From CAZFQG01 sp964520785 (GTDB taxonomy: Bacteria; Planctomycetota; Planctomycetia; Pirellulales; Thermoguttaceae): a stretch of DNA of 64,000 nt. The first letter of the stretch is position 1. Every line of letters starts with the position of its first letter. The DNA lies in NCBI GenBank assembly GCA_964520785.1, contig CAZFQG010000001.1, positions 1 to 64,000 on the forward strand, in the 5' to 3' direction. The notes under the pieces are model-generated. The model saw nothing but the letters and a program-made list of their open reading frames with translations, made no database searches and was not told where the DNA came from. A program made the translations under genes and the position numbers. This document shows, piece by piece, positions 1-8,219 of the stretch.

Positions 1-940
1 GCATGGCTTTATGGACGATCTTGCCAACTGCCGGCGGTATTTCCAGCCCATGGTGGTGCAGAGGCTTGACATCCAAAAGACGCTGTTTCGACATCCGGGC
101 GATACGGTCGCGGGTTTCCGCGAGTGCCGGCTCACCACAGAGCATGTGGTAGAAAATGCACCCAAGGAAATAGATGTCGCTGCGCGAGTCGTTCGCCCGA
201 ACGCCGGTCGCCCTCTCCAGGGCTGCGTAGTCGATCGTTCTCGCGTGGTTGAAATCGGTCGCCGTATCTTCGAAGGTTTCGTCAATTCCGGCCAGCCCGA
301 AATCGACGATTTTTGCTCTGCCCCGGCTGGAAATAAGAACATTGCTGATCTTGAGGTCGCGGTGCGTCACTCCCTTTTCAAACGCGTGCTGCAGGCCCGA
401 CGCGATATCCGCCGTCAAACGGATCGCCTCCAGCATGGCGAGCCGACCTCGGACCTTGATGAATTCCTTCAGACTCCGCCCCTCGACGAATTCCATCACC
501 AAATAGTGGGTGCCACGGTGAGACTGAACCTCGTAAATCGGGACGATATTCGGGTGCCGGAGGGTTTTTCCGATTTCACCCTCGCGCATGAACGGTCCGT
601 AGTTCTTCGGCTCCTTGCTATACCGAGCCCTGAGAACCTTAACCGCGACGACGCGACCGGTATCTTTGTGCGCGGCGCGAAAAACCCGAGCGAACGTCCC
701 CGCCCCGACCAGATAAAGGACTTTGAAATCCCCGTACCAGAATCCGTGTTTCCGTTCACTCAGAAGCTGCCCCACCTGATAATTGGTGAGAATTTCACGC
801 CGCACAAGACGCTGGAGGAACGTGTCCACGTCCACGTCACGGCTTCCCAATTCACCCCAGATCTGTCGCAGCCGACGGTCGTCGATCAACCCCAAGTCGA
901 AGACCCTCTGGGCCATTTTTTCCGCCGTTACCTGGCTCAT
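1..940 (-). CDS. Serine/threonine protein kinase (C-terminal part off the left edge)
   Basis: This is a Hanks-type Ser/Thr kinase read on the minus strand; it stays open to the window edge, so about 313 N-terminal residues are visible. After an N-terminal extension of about 70 residues, common in planctomycete kinases, the kinase domain shows the glycine loop (VGAGTFARVF, from residue 78), the ATP-binding lysine in VAVK (K101), a candidate alpha-C glutamate (E120), the catalytic loop HRDLKISN (D195, N200) and DFG (213-215). All the catalytic residues are present, so the enzyme should be active. No membrane segment is seen in the visible part. The ATG at 940 is chosen because the extension reads continuously from there; the Shine-Dalgarno sequence is weak and a second in-frame ATG lies eight codons later. 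The substrate cannot be inferred. Confidence 0.9.
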   Translation of the reverse strand, partial: MSQVTAEKMAQRVFDLGLIDDRRLRQIWGELGSRDVDVDTFLQRLVRREILTNYQVGQLLSERKHGFWYGDFKVLYLVGAGTFARVFRAAHKDTGRVVAVKVLRARYSKEPKNYGPFMREGEIGKTLRHPNIVPIYEVQSHRGTHYLVMEFVEGRSLKEFIKVRGRLAMLEAIRLTADIASGLQHAFEKGVTHRDLKISNVLISSRGRAKIVDFGLAGIDETFEDTATDFNHARTIDYAALERATGVRANDSRSDIYFLGCIFYHMLCGEPALAETRDRIARMSKQRLLDVKPLHHHGLEIPPAVGKIVHKAM

Positions 941-1141
941 TCAGGAGGTTCCACCGTACGTCAATCGTTTGCTAACGAAAAGCTATCCCTATCTTATTCC
1001 GAAGTGAGGATCGACGCAAGGGAGAGTATTCCGGACGCGATGCGAACCAAAAGGTCTTCTCCCAACGGCAGGGCATATCTTCAGTGAAGAAGATGAAAAG
1101 ATGCGTTTCTTAATTGAAAAAAAAGGCACCCCCCTCATAGG

Positions 1142-1342
1142 CTAGAGAACCATTGGATACATGAAGTTTGCTCCATCAGTCGACGGATTGATAGTCGATA
1201 GCCAAACGGCCAGGGCGAAAATCGCGACAACGACAAGAAAGGCGATTACGAAATAGAGACGATCCTTTCGCAGTTGCTCGCGGTCTTTAGACCCGCCTCC
1301 GGTGGAGGAATTATGCGGAGAATTCTGTGGTACGGTAGCCAT
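1142..1342 (-). CDS. Small single-span membrane protein
   Basis: A 66-residue protein: a polar Ser/Thr/Gly-rich start, a basic stretch (REQLRKDR, residues 21-28), one strongly hydrophobic helix (about 30-48) and a short tail of about 18 residues. By the positive-inside rule the N-terminus is probably cytoplasmic. The ATG at 1342 is preferred over an upstream alternative because AAGGAG lies just upstream of it. No family is recognised. It is on the same strand as the kinase, about 200 nt upstream of it, so cotranscription is possible but not shown. Confidence 0.6.
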   Translation of the reverse strand: MATVPQNSPHNSSTGGGSKDREQLRKDRLYFVIAFLVVVAIFALAVWLSTINPSTDGANFMYPMVL

Positions 1343-1654
1343 GGCATTTCTCCTTACAAATCGGGGTTCAAGGATCAATTGAAGTAATCACGCCTCAATT
1401 AAAGTATAGGAAACGATTAGCCCCCTTTTGTAGTGGAGTATTCGTGCAACGTTGGATTTGCCGCCGTTTTTCGTCGCAAGGGCCCGCATAGAAACGGTTT
1501 CCGGCATATCCGTACCGCGAAAAAGAGACCCTCGCCGAAAACGCCGAGGTGGACACCTCGCTCGGCGAAGAAAAGACTTAAAGGTACCCCCCCCGAGCTA
1601 TCGATTCCGGCCCGGAAAATGTGACCGAGCGGTAGATTTGTATGCGCCGCTCGT
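1343..1654. other. Gene-free stretch
   Basis: No convincing coding sequence on either strand. It holds an inverted repeat at 1545-1560, listed separately; nothing else is recognised. Confidence 0.5.
1536..1560 (-). terminator. Possible intrinsic terminator
   Basis: A perfect 7-bp inverted repeat, CGAGGTG-GA-CACCTCG (1545-1560), is followed on the minus strand by a short run of four Ts. It lies about 95 nt past the stop of the remnant gene at 1655-1975. A 2-nt loop is too tight for the full stem and the T-run is short, so this is tentative. Confidence 0.3.
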
Positions 1655-1975
1655 CTAAGTGGGTGATGTTCCCTCGACCCACTCGGCGCCGAACGTGCCC
1701 ACCGTCATTCGGCGGAGGATTTCCTTGCCGGACAGCCTGACGTGCAGGAAGGCGGATCGAACAGCATGACCCTTGAGAGGGGTGGAGTCGAAATCGAGGA
1801 GGGACATCTCCTGGATCGACTTCACCTTCAGCCGACGAGCACCGCCGAGGTTGCAGTCGGCCTCGCCGCCGACCGCGGAAAACCACGTATCCCGGGTGAT
1901 GGGAAGGCGGAGAGACTCGCCCTTCGCCAGGGAGGTGAGGACAAACAGGATGACGATCAAGGCTCGCGAAACCAT
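1655..1975 (-). pseudogene. Truncated DNRLRE-like secreted protein remnant
   Basis: A 106-residue product with a signal peptide (residues 1-19, ending near AKG) and then a beta-rich stretch (LRLPITRDTWFS near residue 22, later TVGTFGAEWVEG). It resembles the first part of DNRLRE-type domains that begin much longer planctomycete secreted proteins. Those proteins continue for hundreds of residues after the WVEGT motif; here a stop follows within three codons, and the other two frames downstream show no continuation. I therefore read it as the 5' remnant of a larger gene. The ATG at 1975 has a weak GGAG about nine bases upstream. A short functional secreted protein is the alternative. Confidence 0.5.
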
Positions 1976-2435
1976 GGCCGTGACTCCGAAGCGACCACGC
2001 GTCCCCCTCTCATTGTACGCTAGGTCGTGCGGCGAGGAATGTGGAAGAATGGACTCTTCAGGTGTCGCCGTGCGGACCGGCGCCGAGTTCCGTCTCCTTG
2101 AAGCGTAGCCAAAACGCCGAAACGAAGCACGCCGCGTTGAAATCGGCGCCGGGAGCACTTTTCGAAGGCTGTGCTCACGGAATCCGCCGTGCCCTTGGCC
2201 CCCTTCGGCGCCGGTGTTCGGTGCCGCCCGAGAGTTGCCAAAACTGTTCAACTCTTCCGCGATTTGTATTATTCCGAGAAACGTGTTACGATGCCGCTGC
2301 GCGATCCGGTTAGGCTTTTTGGGGTCGCGCCCTGAAGGAAAGGCCGCCGTTCGGCGGGCCGTGCGGCAGGCAGCCGGACCTTTGGCTTCGAGCGATACGG
2401 CGGGCGGATGATAAGACTGAATAGGAGATTCACCG
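1976..2435. other. Divergent intergenic region
   Basis: About 460 nt between the minus-strand remnant and plus-strand treZ. Open frames on the minus strand run through it but have no recognisable protein signature. No clear promoter pair or structured element is seen apart from the treZ ribosome-binding site. Confidence 0.45.
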
Positions 2436-4319
2436 ATGGCGAAAACGATGTTCGCGAGGGCGTTGCCGTTCGTGACGGCGTCATTTCCACCGCCCGGAGC
2501 GTTTGCCCGCTCCGACGGGAGCGTTGAATGGACCGTCTGGGCACCTGATTCGCGGAGCGTGGACCTAATCCTTTTCCGTAAGGGAAAGCAGGTCGAGTAT
2601 CCGATGACCCGGGATGAATTCGGGCATTTTTCGGCGCGATTGTCGGGCATCTACGACGGCGCGCGGTACGCATTCCGGCTCGAAGAGGATACGCTTCCCG
2701 ATCCCGCATCCCGTTGGCAACCGGAGGGGGTCCATGCGCCGTCCGCGGTCTTCGTTCCGGATTTGTTCGACTGGTCGGACCACGCCTGGATCGGCATTCC
2801 TCGGGAGGAACTGGTTCTCTACGAAATGCACGTCGGAACGTTCACCCCGGAGGGGACGTTGGACGCGGCGATCGACCGGCTTGCCGAGCTAAAGGACCTG
2901 GGTGTCACGGCGGTGGAATTGATGCCGCTGGCGCAGTTCGCCGGAGAGCGGAACTGGGGCTACGACGGCGTCTATCCGTATGCCGTGCAGAACACCTACG
3001 GCGGCCCGAGGGCACTCCAGCGATTCGTCGACGCGGCGCACGGCGCCGGGCTGGCCGTGTTTCTCGACGTCGTCTACAACCATCTTGGGCCCGAAGGCAA
3101 TTATCTTGCGCGCTTCGGTCCGTACTTCACCGACCGGTACAAGACTCCTTGGGGCGAGGCGGTAAACTTCGACGGCCCCCGAAGCGACCCGGTGCGAACG
3201 TTCTTCGTCGAGAACGCCAAGGCGTGGATTCGCGATTTCCACCTTGACGGCCTGCGACTGGACGCGGTTCACGCGATCCTGGATTCCGGTGCCCGGCACA
3301 TCCTCGCCGACATCCGCCAGGCGGTAAAGGAAGCGGGCGACTCGCAATCGCGAAGCGTCTACGCGATCGCGGAGACCACGCAGAACGACGTCCGGCTGAT
3401 CGATCCGCGAGAGCGTCACGGCTACGCGCTTGACGGCGTCTGGAACGACGATTTTCACCACGCCGTCCGTGCCGTGCTGACGGGGGAACGCGATGGATAC
3501 TACCAGGATTTCGGACACCCCGAGCACTTGGTCAAGAGCCTCAACGACGTCTTCGTCTACGACGGCTACTACAGTCCGTTCCGGCGCCGATGCCACGGGA
3601 GCAAAGTCGGCGACCGGGACCGCCGCCGGTTCGTCACCTTCGTCCAGAATCACGATCAGGTCGGCAACCGCGCAATGGGAGATCGATTGTCGACCCGCAT
3701 GCCGCCGGCCGCGAATCGGCTCGCGTTGGGCCTGCTGATGATCAACCCCTGCGTTCCCCTGCTATTCATGGGGCAGGAATACGGCGAACGACGCCCGTTT
3801 CCGTTCTTCACGTCGTTCAGCGATCCGGAACTGGTCGCAGCGGTCCGGGAGGGCCGGCGCCGGGAATTCGCCTCGCTCGACTTTGAATGGGACGCGGAGA
3901 TTCCCGACCCGGATGCCGTCGAGACGTTTCTCTCCGCGAAGCTTTCCTGGGAATGGCCCGAGGGTTCCGAAGCGGCCCGGTTCCGGAGGCTCGTCCGCGA
4001 TCTTCTGCTGGCCCGGAAAGAGTGGGCCCCCCTGGTCGAAGGGACGCGTCCGTATGCGACTCTTCTGGAATCGGCGCGCAGGGACGAAGCACCCCTCGGG
4101 CCGGCCGGGGTCGTTCTGGTGATCCAACACGGAATCGGGCAATCCCTTCTGGCACCGGCGAATCTCGGACCCGAGCCGGTTCCCCTTCCCCCGGCGATCA
4201 TCGAGGGTCGCGACCTGTTGCTAAGCACCGAATGGAAACGCTACGGCGGTGAACGGGGGTACTCGGCGCGCGGTGATCTCGATCCTTACGAAATGGCATT
4301 CTTCGGCCGAAAGGAGTGA
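2436..4319 (+). CDS. treZ: Malto-oligosyltrehalose trehalohydrolase (TreZ)
   Basis: TreZ is a GH13 enzyme that releases trehalose from maltooligosyl-trehalose in the TreY-TreZ pathway; it acts in the cytoplasm. The 627-residue length is normal for the family. An N-terminal beta-sandwich (about 25-110) precedes the alpha-amylase barrel, which carries the TreZ-like YEMHVGTFTPEGT (129-141), DVVYNHLGPEGN (211-222), the nucleophile in DGLRLDAVHA (D276), the acid/base in IAETTQND (E313) and the transition-state stabiliser in FVQNHDQVGNR (D407). The ATG has a good AGGAG upstream. The usual partner treY is not in the window and the neighbours are unrelated, so the pathway is presumably completed elsewhere. 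A glycogen-branching or debranching enzyme is less likely given the TreZ-type motifs. Confidence 0.93.
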   Translation: MAKTMFARALPFVTASFPPPGAFARSDGSVEWTVWAPDSRSVDLILFRKGKQVEYPMTRDEFGHFSARLSGIYDGARYAFRLEEDTLPDPASRWQPEGVHAPSAVFVPDLFDWSDHAWIGIPREELVLYEMHVGTFTPEGTLDAAIDRLAELKDLGVTAVELMPLAQFAGERNWGYDGVYPYAVQNTYGGPRALQRFVDAAHGAGLAVFLDVVYNHLGPEGNYLARFGPYFTDRYKTPWGEAVNFDGPRSDPVRTFFVENAKAWIRDFHLDGLRLDAVHAILDSGARHILADIRQAVKEAGDSQSRSVYAIAETTQNDVRLIDPRERHGYALDGVWNDDFHHAVRAVLTGERDGYYQDFGHPEHLVKSLNDVFVYDGYYSPFRRRCHGSKVGDRDRRRFVTFVQNHDQVGNRAMGDRLSTRMPPAANRLALGLLMINPCVPLLFMGQEYGERRPFPFFTSFSDPELVAAVREGRRREFASLDFEWDAEIPDPDAVETFLSAKLSWEWPEGSEAARFRRLVRDLLLARKEWAPLVEGTRPYATLLESARRDEAPLGPAGVVLVIQHGIGQSLLAPANLGPEPVPLPPAIIEGRDLLLSTEWKRYGGERGYSARGDLDPYEMAFFGRKE

Positions 4320-4630
4320 ACTGCATGAAGAAGGACCGATTGGGGCAAACCACGCCAGGTTTTTCGGGAACTCGGCGATCCCGGTGAAAAGCCGAGTAGT
4401 GCCGACCGTAATACCGGCATATCCGCGAAATCCGCCGGCGCGACAGGGATGTTTTTCCAAGTTTTCAATTGAATGTTTTGTCGCGTCCCGTCGATTCGTT
4501 GTATGTAATCAAGGGCGAGAAGTTTCAAGTCGCCCCGCTCTAGTCTTTGGAACCTTCTCGGCGTTGTTTGCGTACCCGGTATGAACCCCCGGCTCACTCA
4601 TCTGTTGAGTGCGATATTGGAAGTAGAAAA
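4320..4630. other. Gene-free stretch
   Basis: About 310 nt between treZ and the BON-domain gene. Short overlapping frames exist on both strands but none has a recognisable signature or a good start. No terminator is evident. Confidence 0.4.
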
Positions 4631-4852
4631 ATGAAAAGCACCCCACCGCTCGGTGACCGAATCTTTACGGCAATCTCACGAAACTCGCAGCTCGCGGGTC
4701 GAAATCTCCGGTTCGAAAGCCATGATGGCTGCGTGACAATGCGGGGTGAAGTTCCAAGTTACTATCAAAAGCAGCTTTTCCAGGAGACGATACGCTATCT
4801 CGAAGGCGTGGAACGCATTGAAAACGACCTGTGCGTCCCGTGTTCCTGGTGA
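4631..4852 (+). CDS. Small BON-domain protein
   Basis: A 73-residue protein that is essentially one BON-type module: a helix (DRIFTAISRN), a strand (LRFESHDGCVTMRGEV, residues 26-41) and a second helix and strand (YYQKQLFQETIRYLEGVERIEND). The pattern of a strand with Gly-x-Val followed by a helix and a closing IEND strand is typical of BON domains, which bind lipids or other surfaces. There is no signal peptide or membrane segment, so this short form is probably cytoplasmic or a partner for another protein. The ATG at 4631 has GGAAG upstream; an upstream in-frame start would add a low-complexity stretch without similarity. The function is not known. Confidence 0.7.
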   Translation: MKSTPPLGDRIFTAISRNSQLAGRNLRFESHDGCVTMRGEVPSYYQKQLFQETIRYLEGVERIENDLCVPCSW

Positions 4853-5043
4853 GCGTCCCGTGTTCCGTTGGGCAGGGAGTGATTCCAAGGGAACCAACGA
4901 CCAACTCCGGACGAACCGTTTATTCACGCAACCACCCCGGGGCTGCTTCCGTCAGCCGCGAGAATTTCAGAACGGCCTTGTTCCGCGGAATGCAACCATC
5001 ATGGCTCCGCGGGACGACTCAACGGCACAACTGCTTGGAGGGA

Positions 5044-5406
5044 CTACCGACCGAATGCAGCCTCGTTTCGTGAGGCATACAATGGAAAATGTCCCTCCAG
5101 ACGACACTGCTGCAAGACCTCGCGATTATAATCGGAGAGGCCGCACACCCGGATCAGGCCTTCATGCTCTTGAATCCGATTATACAAGATCAGCAACTGC
5201 CCGATCAAGACACTTCTAAGAATATCGATTTTATCCATCTCAAGGATAAGGCGGTACGAGAACTGGCGCTCCATTAGCTCCCAAATCAGCCTCGCCAGTT
5301 TGTGAACGCCCTCCGCGTCCAATTCTAGTTCGAGAATACGGACGACTAAGACACCGGGGCCCCGCTCGCACTGAAGCCTGACCCCGGGAGCCTGAATTTC
5401 CATCAT
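5044..5406 (-). CDS. STAS-domain protein (anti-sigma-factor-antagonist-like)
   Basis: A 120-residue protein that is a single STAS domain, the fold of SpoIIAA-type anti-anti-sigma factors. It has an early beta strand (GVLVVRILELELD), a helix (AEGVHKLARLIWELM), the central strand and loop around DILRSVLIGQLL, where the serine falls at the place phosphorylated in SpoIIAA-like proteins, then a helix, a strand (LIRVCGLSD) and the closing HFPLYASRNEA seen in many planctomycete STAS proteins. Two adjacent ATG codons (5406 and 5403) follow GGGAGGA; the second has the better spacing. No anti-sigma kinase or sigma factor lies nearby, so the partner is unknown. Confidence 0.8.
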   Translation of the reverse strand: MMEIQAPGVRLQCERGPGVLVVRILELELDAEGVHKLARLIWELMERQFSYRLILEMDKIDILRSVLIGQLLILYNRIQEHEGLIRVCGLSDYNREVLQQCRLEGHFPLYASRNEAAFGR

Positions 5407-5609
5407 TTCCTCCCTTCATCTTGTGACTGGCGCAGCAAGAACGCAGTAAAGCAACTCACATTCAATTGTATCAAAAAACGAGTTCGCTGCAAGCCCCTCT
5501 TGCACATTCCCCTCCTGAAGCAGAAGATGTCGCGTTGTGACGCGGATTTCAAGTGGTGGGACCGAAGGTTTGACAGGATTTGACTATCCCCCCCAAACGA
5601 CGTATATTC

Positions 5610-6728
5610 ATGACTCCCCGAGAACGAATTCAAACCGCCCTTCGGGGCGAGACGCCCGACGTCTTGCCCGTGCATGAGTCCTTTTGGGACGGGCTCATAA
5701 ACGACTGGCGCGATCAGGGTATGCCGGAGATGGTTTCCGTTGAGGATTTCTTCGGCTTCGACATTACGCACATGTCGATCGATGCGTCTCCCCGTTTCGA
5801 GCAGAGAATATTGGATCGCTCGGATGGCATGATCACCTTTCAGGATCGGACGGGCTGTTCGCTCCGCAAGGAGGAGAAACGGTCATCGACCATCCAGTTC
5901 TTCGACCATCTAACCCAGGATCGTAGTTTTTGGGAAGCGGAGGTGCGTCCCAGGCTGTTCCTTTCGGACGATCCTCGCGAGCCGGCGAGAATTGACGAGG
6001 CGAGTTATTTCGCGCACTTCGACCCATACCCCACTTGGGAGGAAGCGGCGAGGAAATTCCAACGTCTTCGCGCGACCGACCGTTATATGCTGTTCGTGGT
6101 TTACGGTCCCTGGGAGGCGAATTGGCGGCATCGGGGAATGGAATCGCTCCTGATGGATTTGGCGCTCGAGCCCGATTGGGTGCGCGCCATGGCCGATGCA
6201 CACATCCGATTGGTGATTGACGTTCTCCGACGCTGCCTTGATACCGGCATGAAACCCGACGGACTGTTTCTCGTCGAGGACCTGGGCGCGACCCGATCCC
6301 TCTTGTTCTCTGTGAGAAATTGGCGGGAGGTTCTCAAACCCGCGATGGAAACCCTGGGCACGTTTCTCCGCGAGAATGGAATCGCCTTCTGGATGCATTC
6401 GTGCGGCGCGGTAGAGGCGTTGATCGACGATTTGATCGCGTGCGGCGTACAGGTTCTCAACCCGCTGCAGGTCGACGCGGGAATGGACATCCGCCGTTTA
6501 TACGAATTGTACCGCGGCCGCCTCGCATTCTATGGAAACATCAGCGTCCGGCGGATGATCGAGGGCGGACCGGGGCTCCTGGAAGAACTCCGAACCAAGG
6601 TTCCCTTGGCGACCCGGGGGGGATTCGTCTTCCATTCCGACCATTCCATTCCTCCGCAGGTTTCGTTCGAACGATACTCGCGGATGCTGAGCACGGCGCG
6701 GGAGATTTTCGAGGTCTCGCGCAAATGA
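5610..6728 (+). CDS. Uroporphyrinogen decarboxylase-superfamily protein
   Basis: A 372-residue protein of the URO-D superfamily, which holds HemE and the corrinoid-protein methyltransferases such as MtaA and CmuA. It has the family start (TPRERIQTALRGETPD), a central PDGLFLVEDLGATRSLLFSVRNWREVLKPAM segment (written here in pieces: VEDLGATRS, WREVLKP), and WMHSCGAVEALIDDLI, a His-x-Cys-Gly metal-type motif typical of the methyltransferase side of the family. The end (GGFVFHSDHSIPPQVSFERY) also fits. It is therefore probably not the heme-pathway enzyme. The ATG at 5610 is preferred to an upstream TTG at 5580 because the family similarity begins there. The M20 peptidase follows after 39 nt, suggesting an operon. 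The substrate is unknown. Confidence 0.82.
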   Translation: MTPRERIQTALRGETPDVLPVHESFWDGLINDWRDQGMPEMVSVEDFFGFDITHMSIDASPRFEQRILDRSDGMITFQDRTGCSLRKEEKRSSTIQFFDHLTQDRSFWEAEVRPRLFLSDDPREPARIDEASYFAHFDPYPTWEEAARKFQRLRATDRYMLFVVYGPWEANWRHRGMESLLMDLALEPDWVRAMADAHIRLVIDVLRRCLDTGMKPDGLFLVEDLGATRSLLFSVRNWREVLKPAMETLGTFLRENGIAFWMHSCGAVEALIDDLIACGVQVLNPLQVDAGMDIRRLYELYRGRLAFYGNISVRRMIEGGPGLLEELRTKVPLATRGGFVFHSDHSIPPQVSFERYSRMLSTAREIFEVSRK

Positions 6729-6767
6729 CCCGATAACGAGAGCGACCGGAAGAACAAAACGGACACC

Positions 6768-7964
6768 ATGAGAGATATCGATCCGATCCCGATCTTGGAG
6801 GAACTCGTGGCAATCCCCAGCGTAAACCCGATGGGGGGCGACCCGGAGAATGGTAACCTTCGTGAATCGCGGCTGACGGAGTTTTTGGAGGAGTTCTTTC
6901 GAGAGCGAGGAATCGAAACGCTTCGGCAAGAGGCGGAACCCGGTCGAGACAACCTCCTGGCCCGGATCGAGGGATCGGCCGGATCGCGTGCTCCGGTGGT
7001 CGTGTTAGACGCCCACCAGGACACGGTCCCGGTCGAGGGGATGACGATTGCCCCCTGGACTCCGGTCATCCGCGACGGCAGGCTGTTCGGCCGGGGCTCC
7101 TGCGACACGAAAGGGCCGATGGCCGCGATGATCGTCGCGGCCCTGCGAGCAAGCGCGGTCCCACGCGGCCGACGGCCGACGGTGATTCTGAGCTTTCCGG
7201 TAAACGAGGAGTTCGGCTTCACCGGTATCAGACGGCTTTGCGAGTCCTCCGGCCGGTTTGGCGGCGCCCTTGCCGAGGGTTTCATTCCGCGGACGCCGAC
7301 GGCGGCGGTCGTCGGAGAACCGACGGACCTGGCGGTTATCACGGCGCACAAAGGGGCCGTTCGTTGGCGAATTCATTCGCACGGCCGCGCTGCGCACAGT
7401 TCGCGCCCGGAATTGGGAGAGAACGCGATCTTCATGATGGCCGAGGTGCTCAACCGGCTGAAGGAATATCAGGCGACCACGGTCGGAGAATTGGCCGCGG
7501 ACCCCTTGTGCGGCAAGCCGACGTTGAGCGTCGGGACGATCCGAGGGGGTGTCAGCGTCAATGTCGTTCCGGAGGAATGCGTTATCGAGGTGGACCGTCG
7601 CGTGGTCCCCGGCGAGGACGCGCACGATGCAAGGGAACACCTCCTCACCGCGATCGAGGGTCTGGAGGGAATAACGCATGATGACCCGTTTCTCGATCTG
7701 CCCCCTCTCGCCGGAACCGCCAACGCGGCGGTCGCGTCGCGGCTTTGCGACTGCATCCGCGCCGTCAAGGGAGCTGGACGGACAACCGGCGCAAGCTACG
7801 GAACGCACGCGGCGTTCTACGCGCGCCGCGGCATCCCGGCGGTCGTATTCGGTCCGGGCTCCATCGAGCAAGCACACACGCAAGACGAATGGGTGACGGT
7901 GGATCAAGTCCGAGAATCGGCGGAGATACTGTACCGTTTTCTGCTGGAAGAGGGCTCCAGTTAG
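6768..7964 (+). CDS. M20-family metallopeptidase/deacylase (ArgE/DapE type)
   Basis: A 398-residue dinuclear zinc hydrolase of the M20 family (ArgE, DapE, carboxypeptidase G2). Expected ligands are in place: H83 and the catalytic D85 in DAHQDTVP, the bridging D113 in GRGSCDTKG, the catalytic Glu pair in NEEFGFTG (E147-E148), E184 in VVGEPTD, and the C-terminal His in EQAHTQDEW. The lid/dimerisation domain lies between about residues 190 and 300 (AHKGAVRWRIHSHGRAAHSS onward). The substrate could be an N-acyl amino acid or a small peptide; the sequence does not distinguish these. It follows the URO-D-like gene closely on the same strand, which hints at a shared pathway. No signal peptide is present, so it is cytoplasmic. 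Confidence 0.88.
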   Translation: MRDIDPIPILEELVAIPSVNPMGGDPENGNLRESRLTEFLEEFFRERGIETLRQEAEPGRDNLLARIEGSAGSRAPVVVLDAHQDTVPVEGMTIAPWTPVIRDGRLFGRGSCDTKGPMAAMIVAALRASAVPRGRRPTVILSFPVNEEFGFTGIRRLCESSGRFGGALAEGFIPRTPTAAVVGEPTDLAVITAHKGAVRWRIHSHGRAAHSSRPELGENAIFMMAEVLNRLKEYQATTVGELAADPLCGKPTLSVGTIRGGVSVNVVPEECVIEVDRRVVPGEDAHDAREHLLTAIEGLEGITHDDPFLDLPPLAGTANAAVASRLCDCIRAVKGAGRTTGASYGTHAAFYARRGIPAVVFGPGSIEQAHTQDEWVTVDQVRESAEILYRFLLEEGSS

Positions 7965-8219
7965 GTCGACGCACAAAGGAGTCCGCCGTCTCCCGGGGGG
8001 GCTCTCCCCCAGGTACTCGGAATCCAGACGCCTTTCCCTATGATGGGGGACGGCTTTTTGTCCAAGCACGCTTGCATTTTTCTCACGATTCGCTTATTCA
8101 TTGGGGTATGGCTTTCGCCAATCGCCCGGGGTGGACCGGGGTCGGCTGGCAGCCTCTTCGTTTAACAGCCTGTCAAGGACAATTACTCCTTGCTTGGCGC
8201 CAATCTGGAGGGATTCGCG

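Noticed and set aside
11..1087. A 358-codon open frame on the plus strand at the left edge
   Set aside because: The minus strand over the same bases encodes a kinase with glycine loop, VAVK, HRDLKxxN and DFG, so the plus frame is its antisense shadow.
1655..2650. A 331-codon minus-strand frame
   Set aside because: Only the last 106 codons have a signal peptide and a recognisable domain; the first 225 codons are low-complexity and lie over the treZ upstream region and 5' end.
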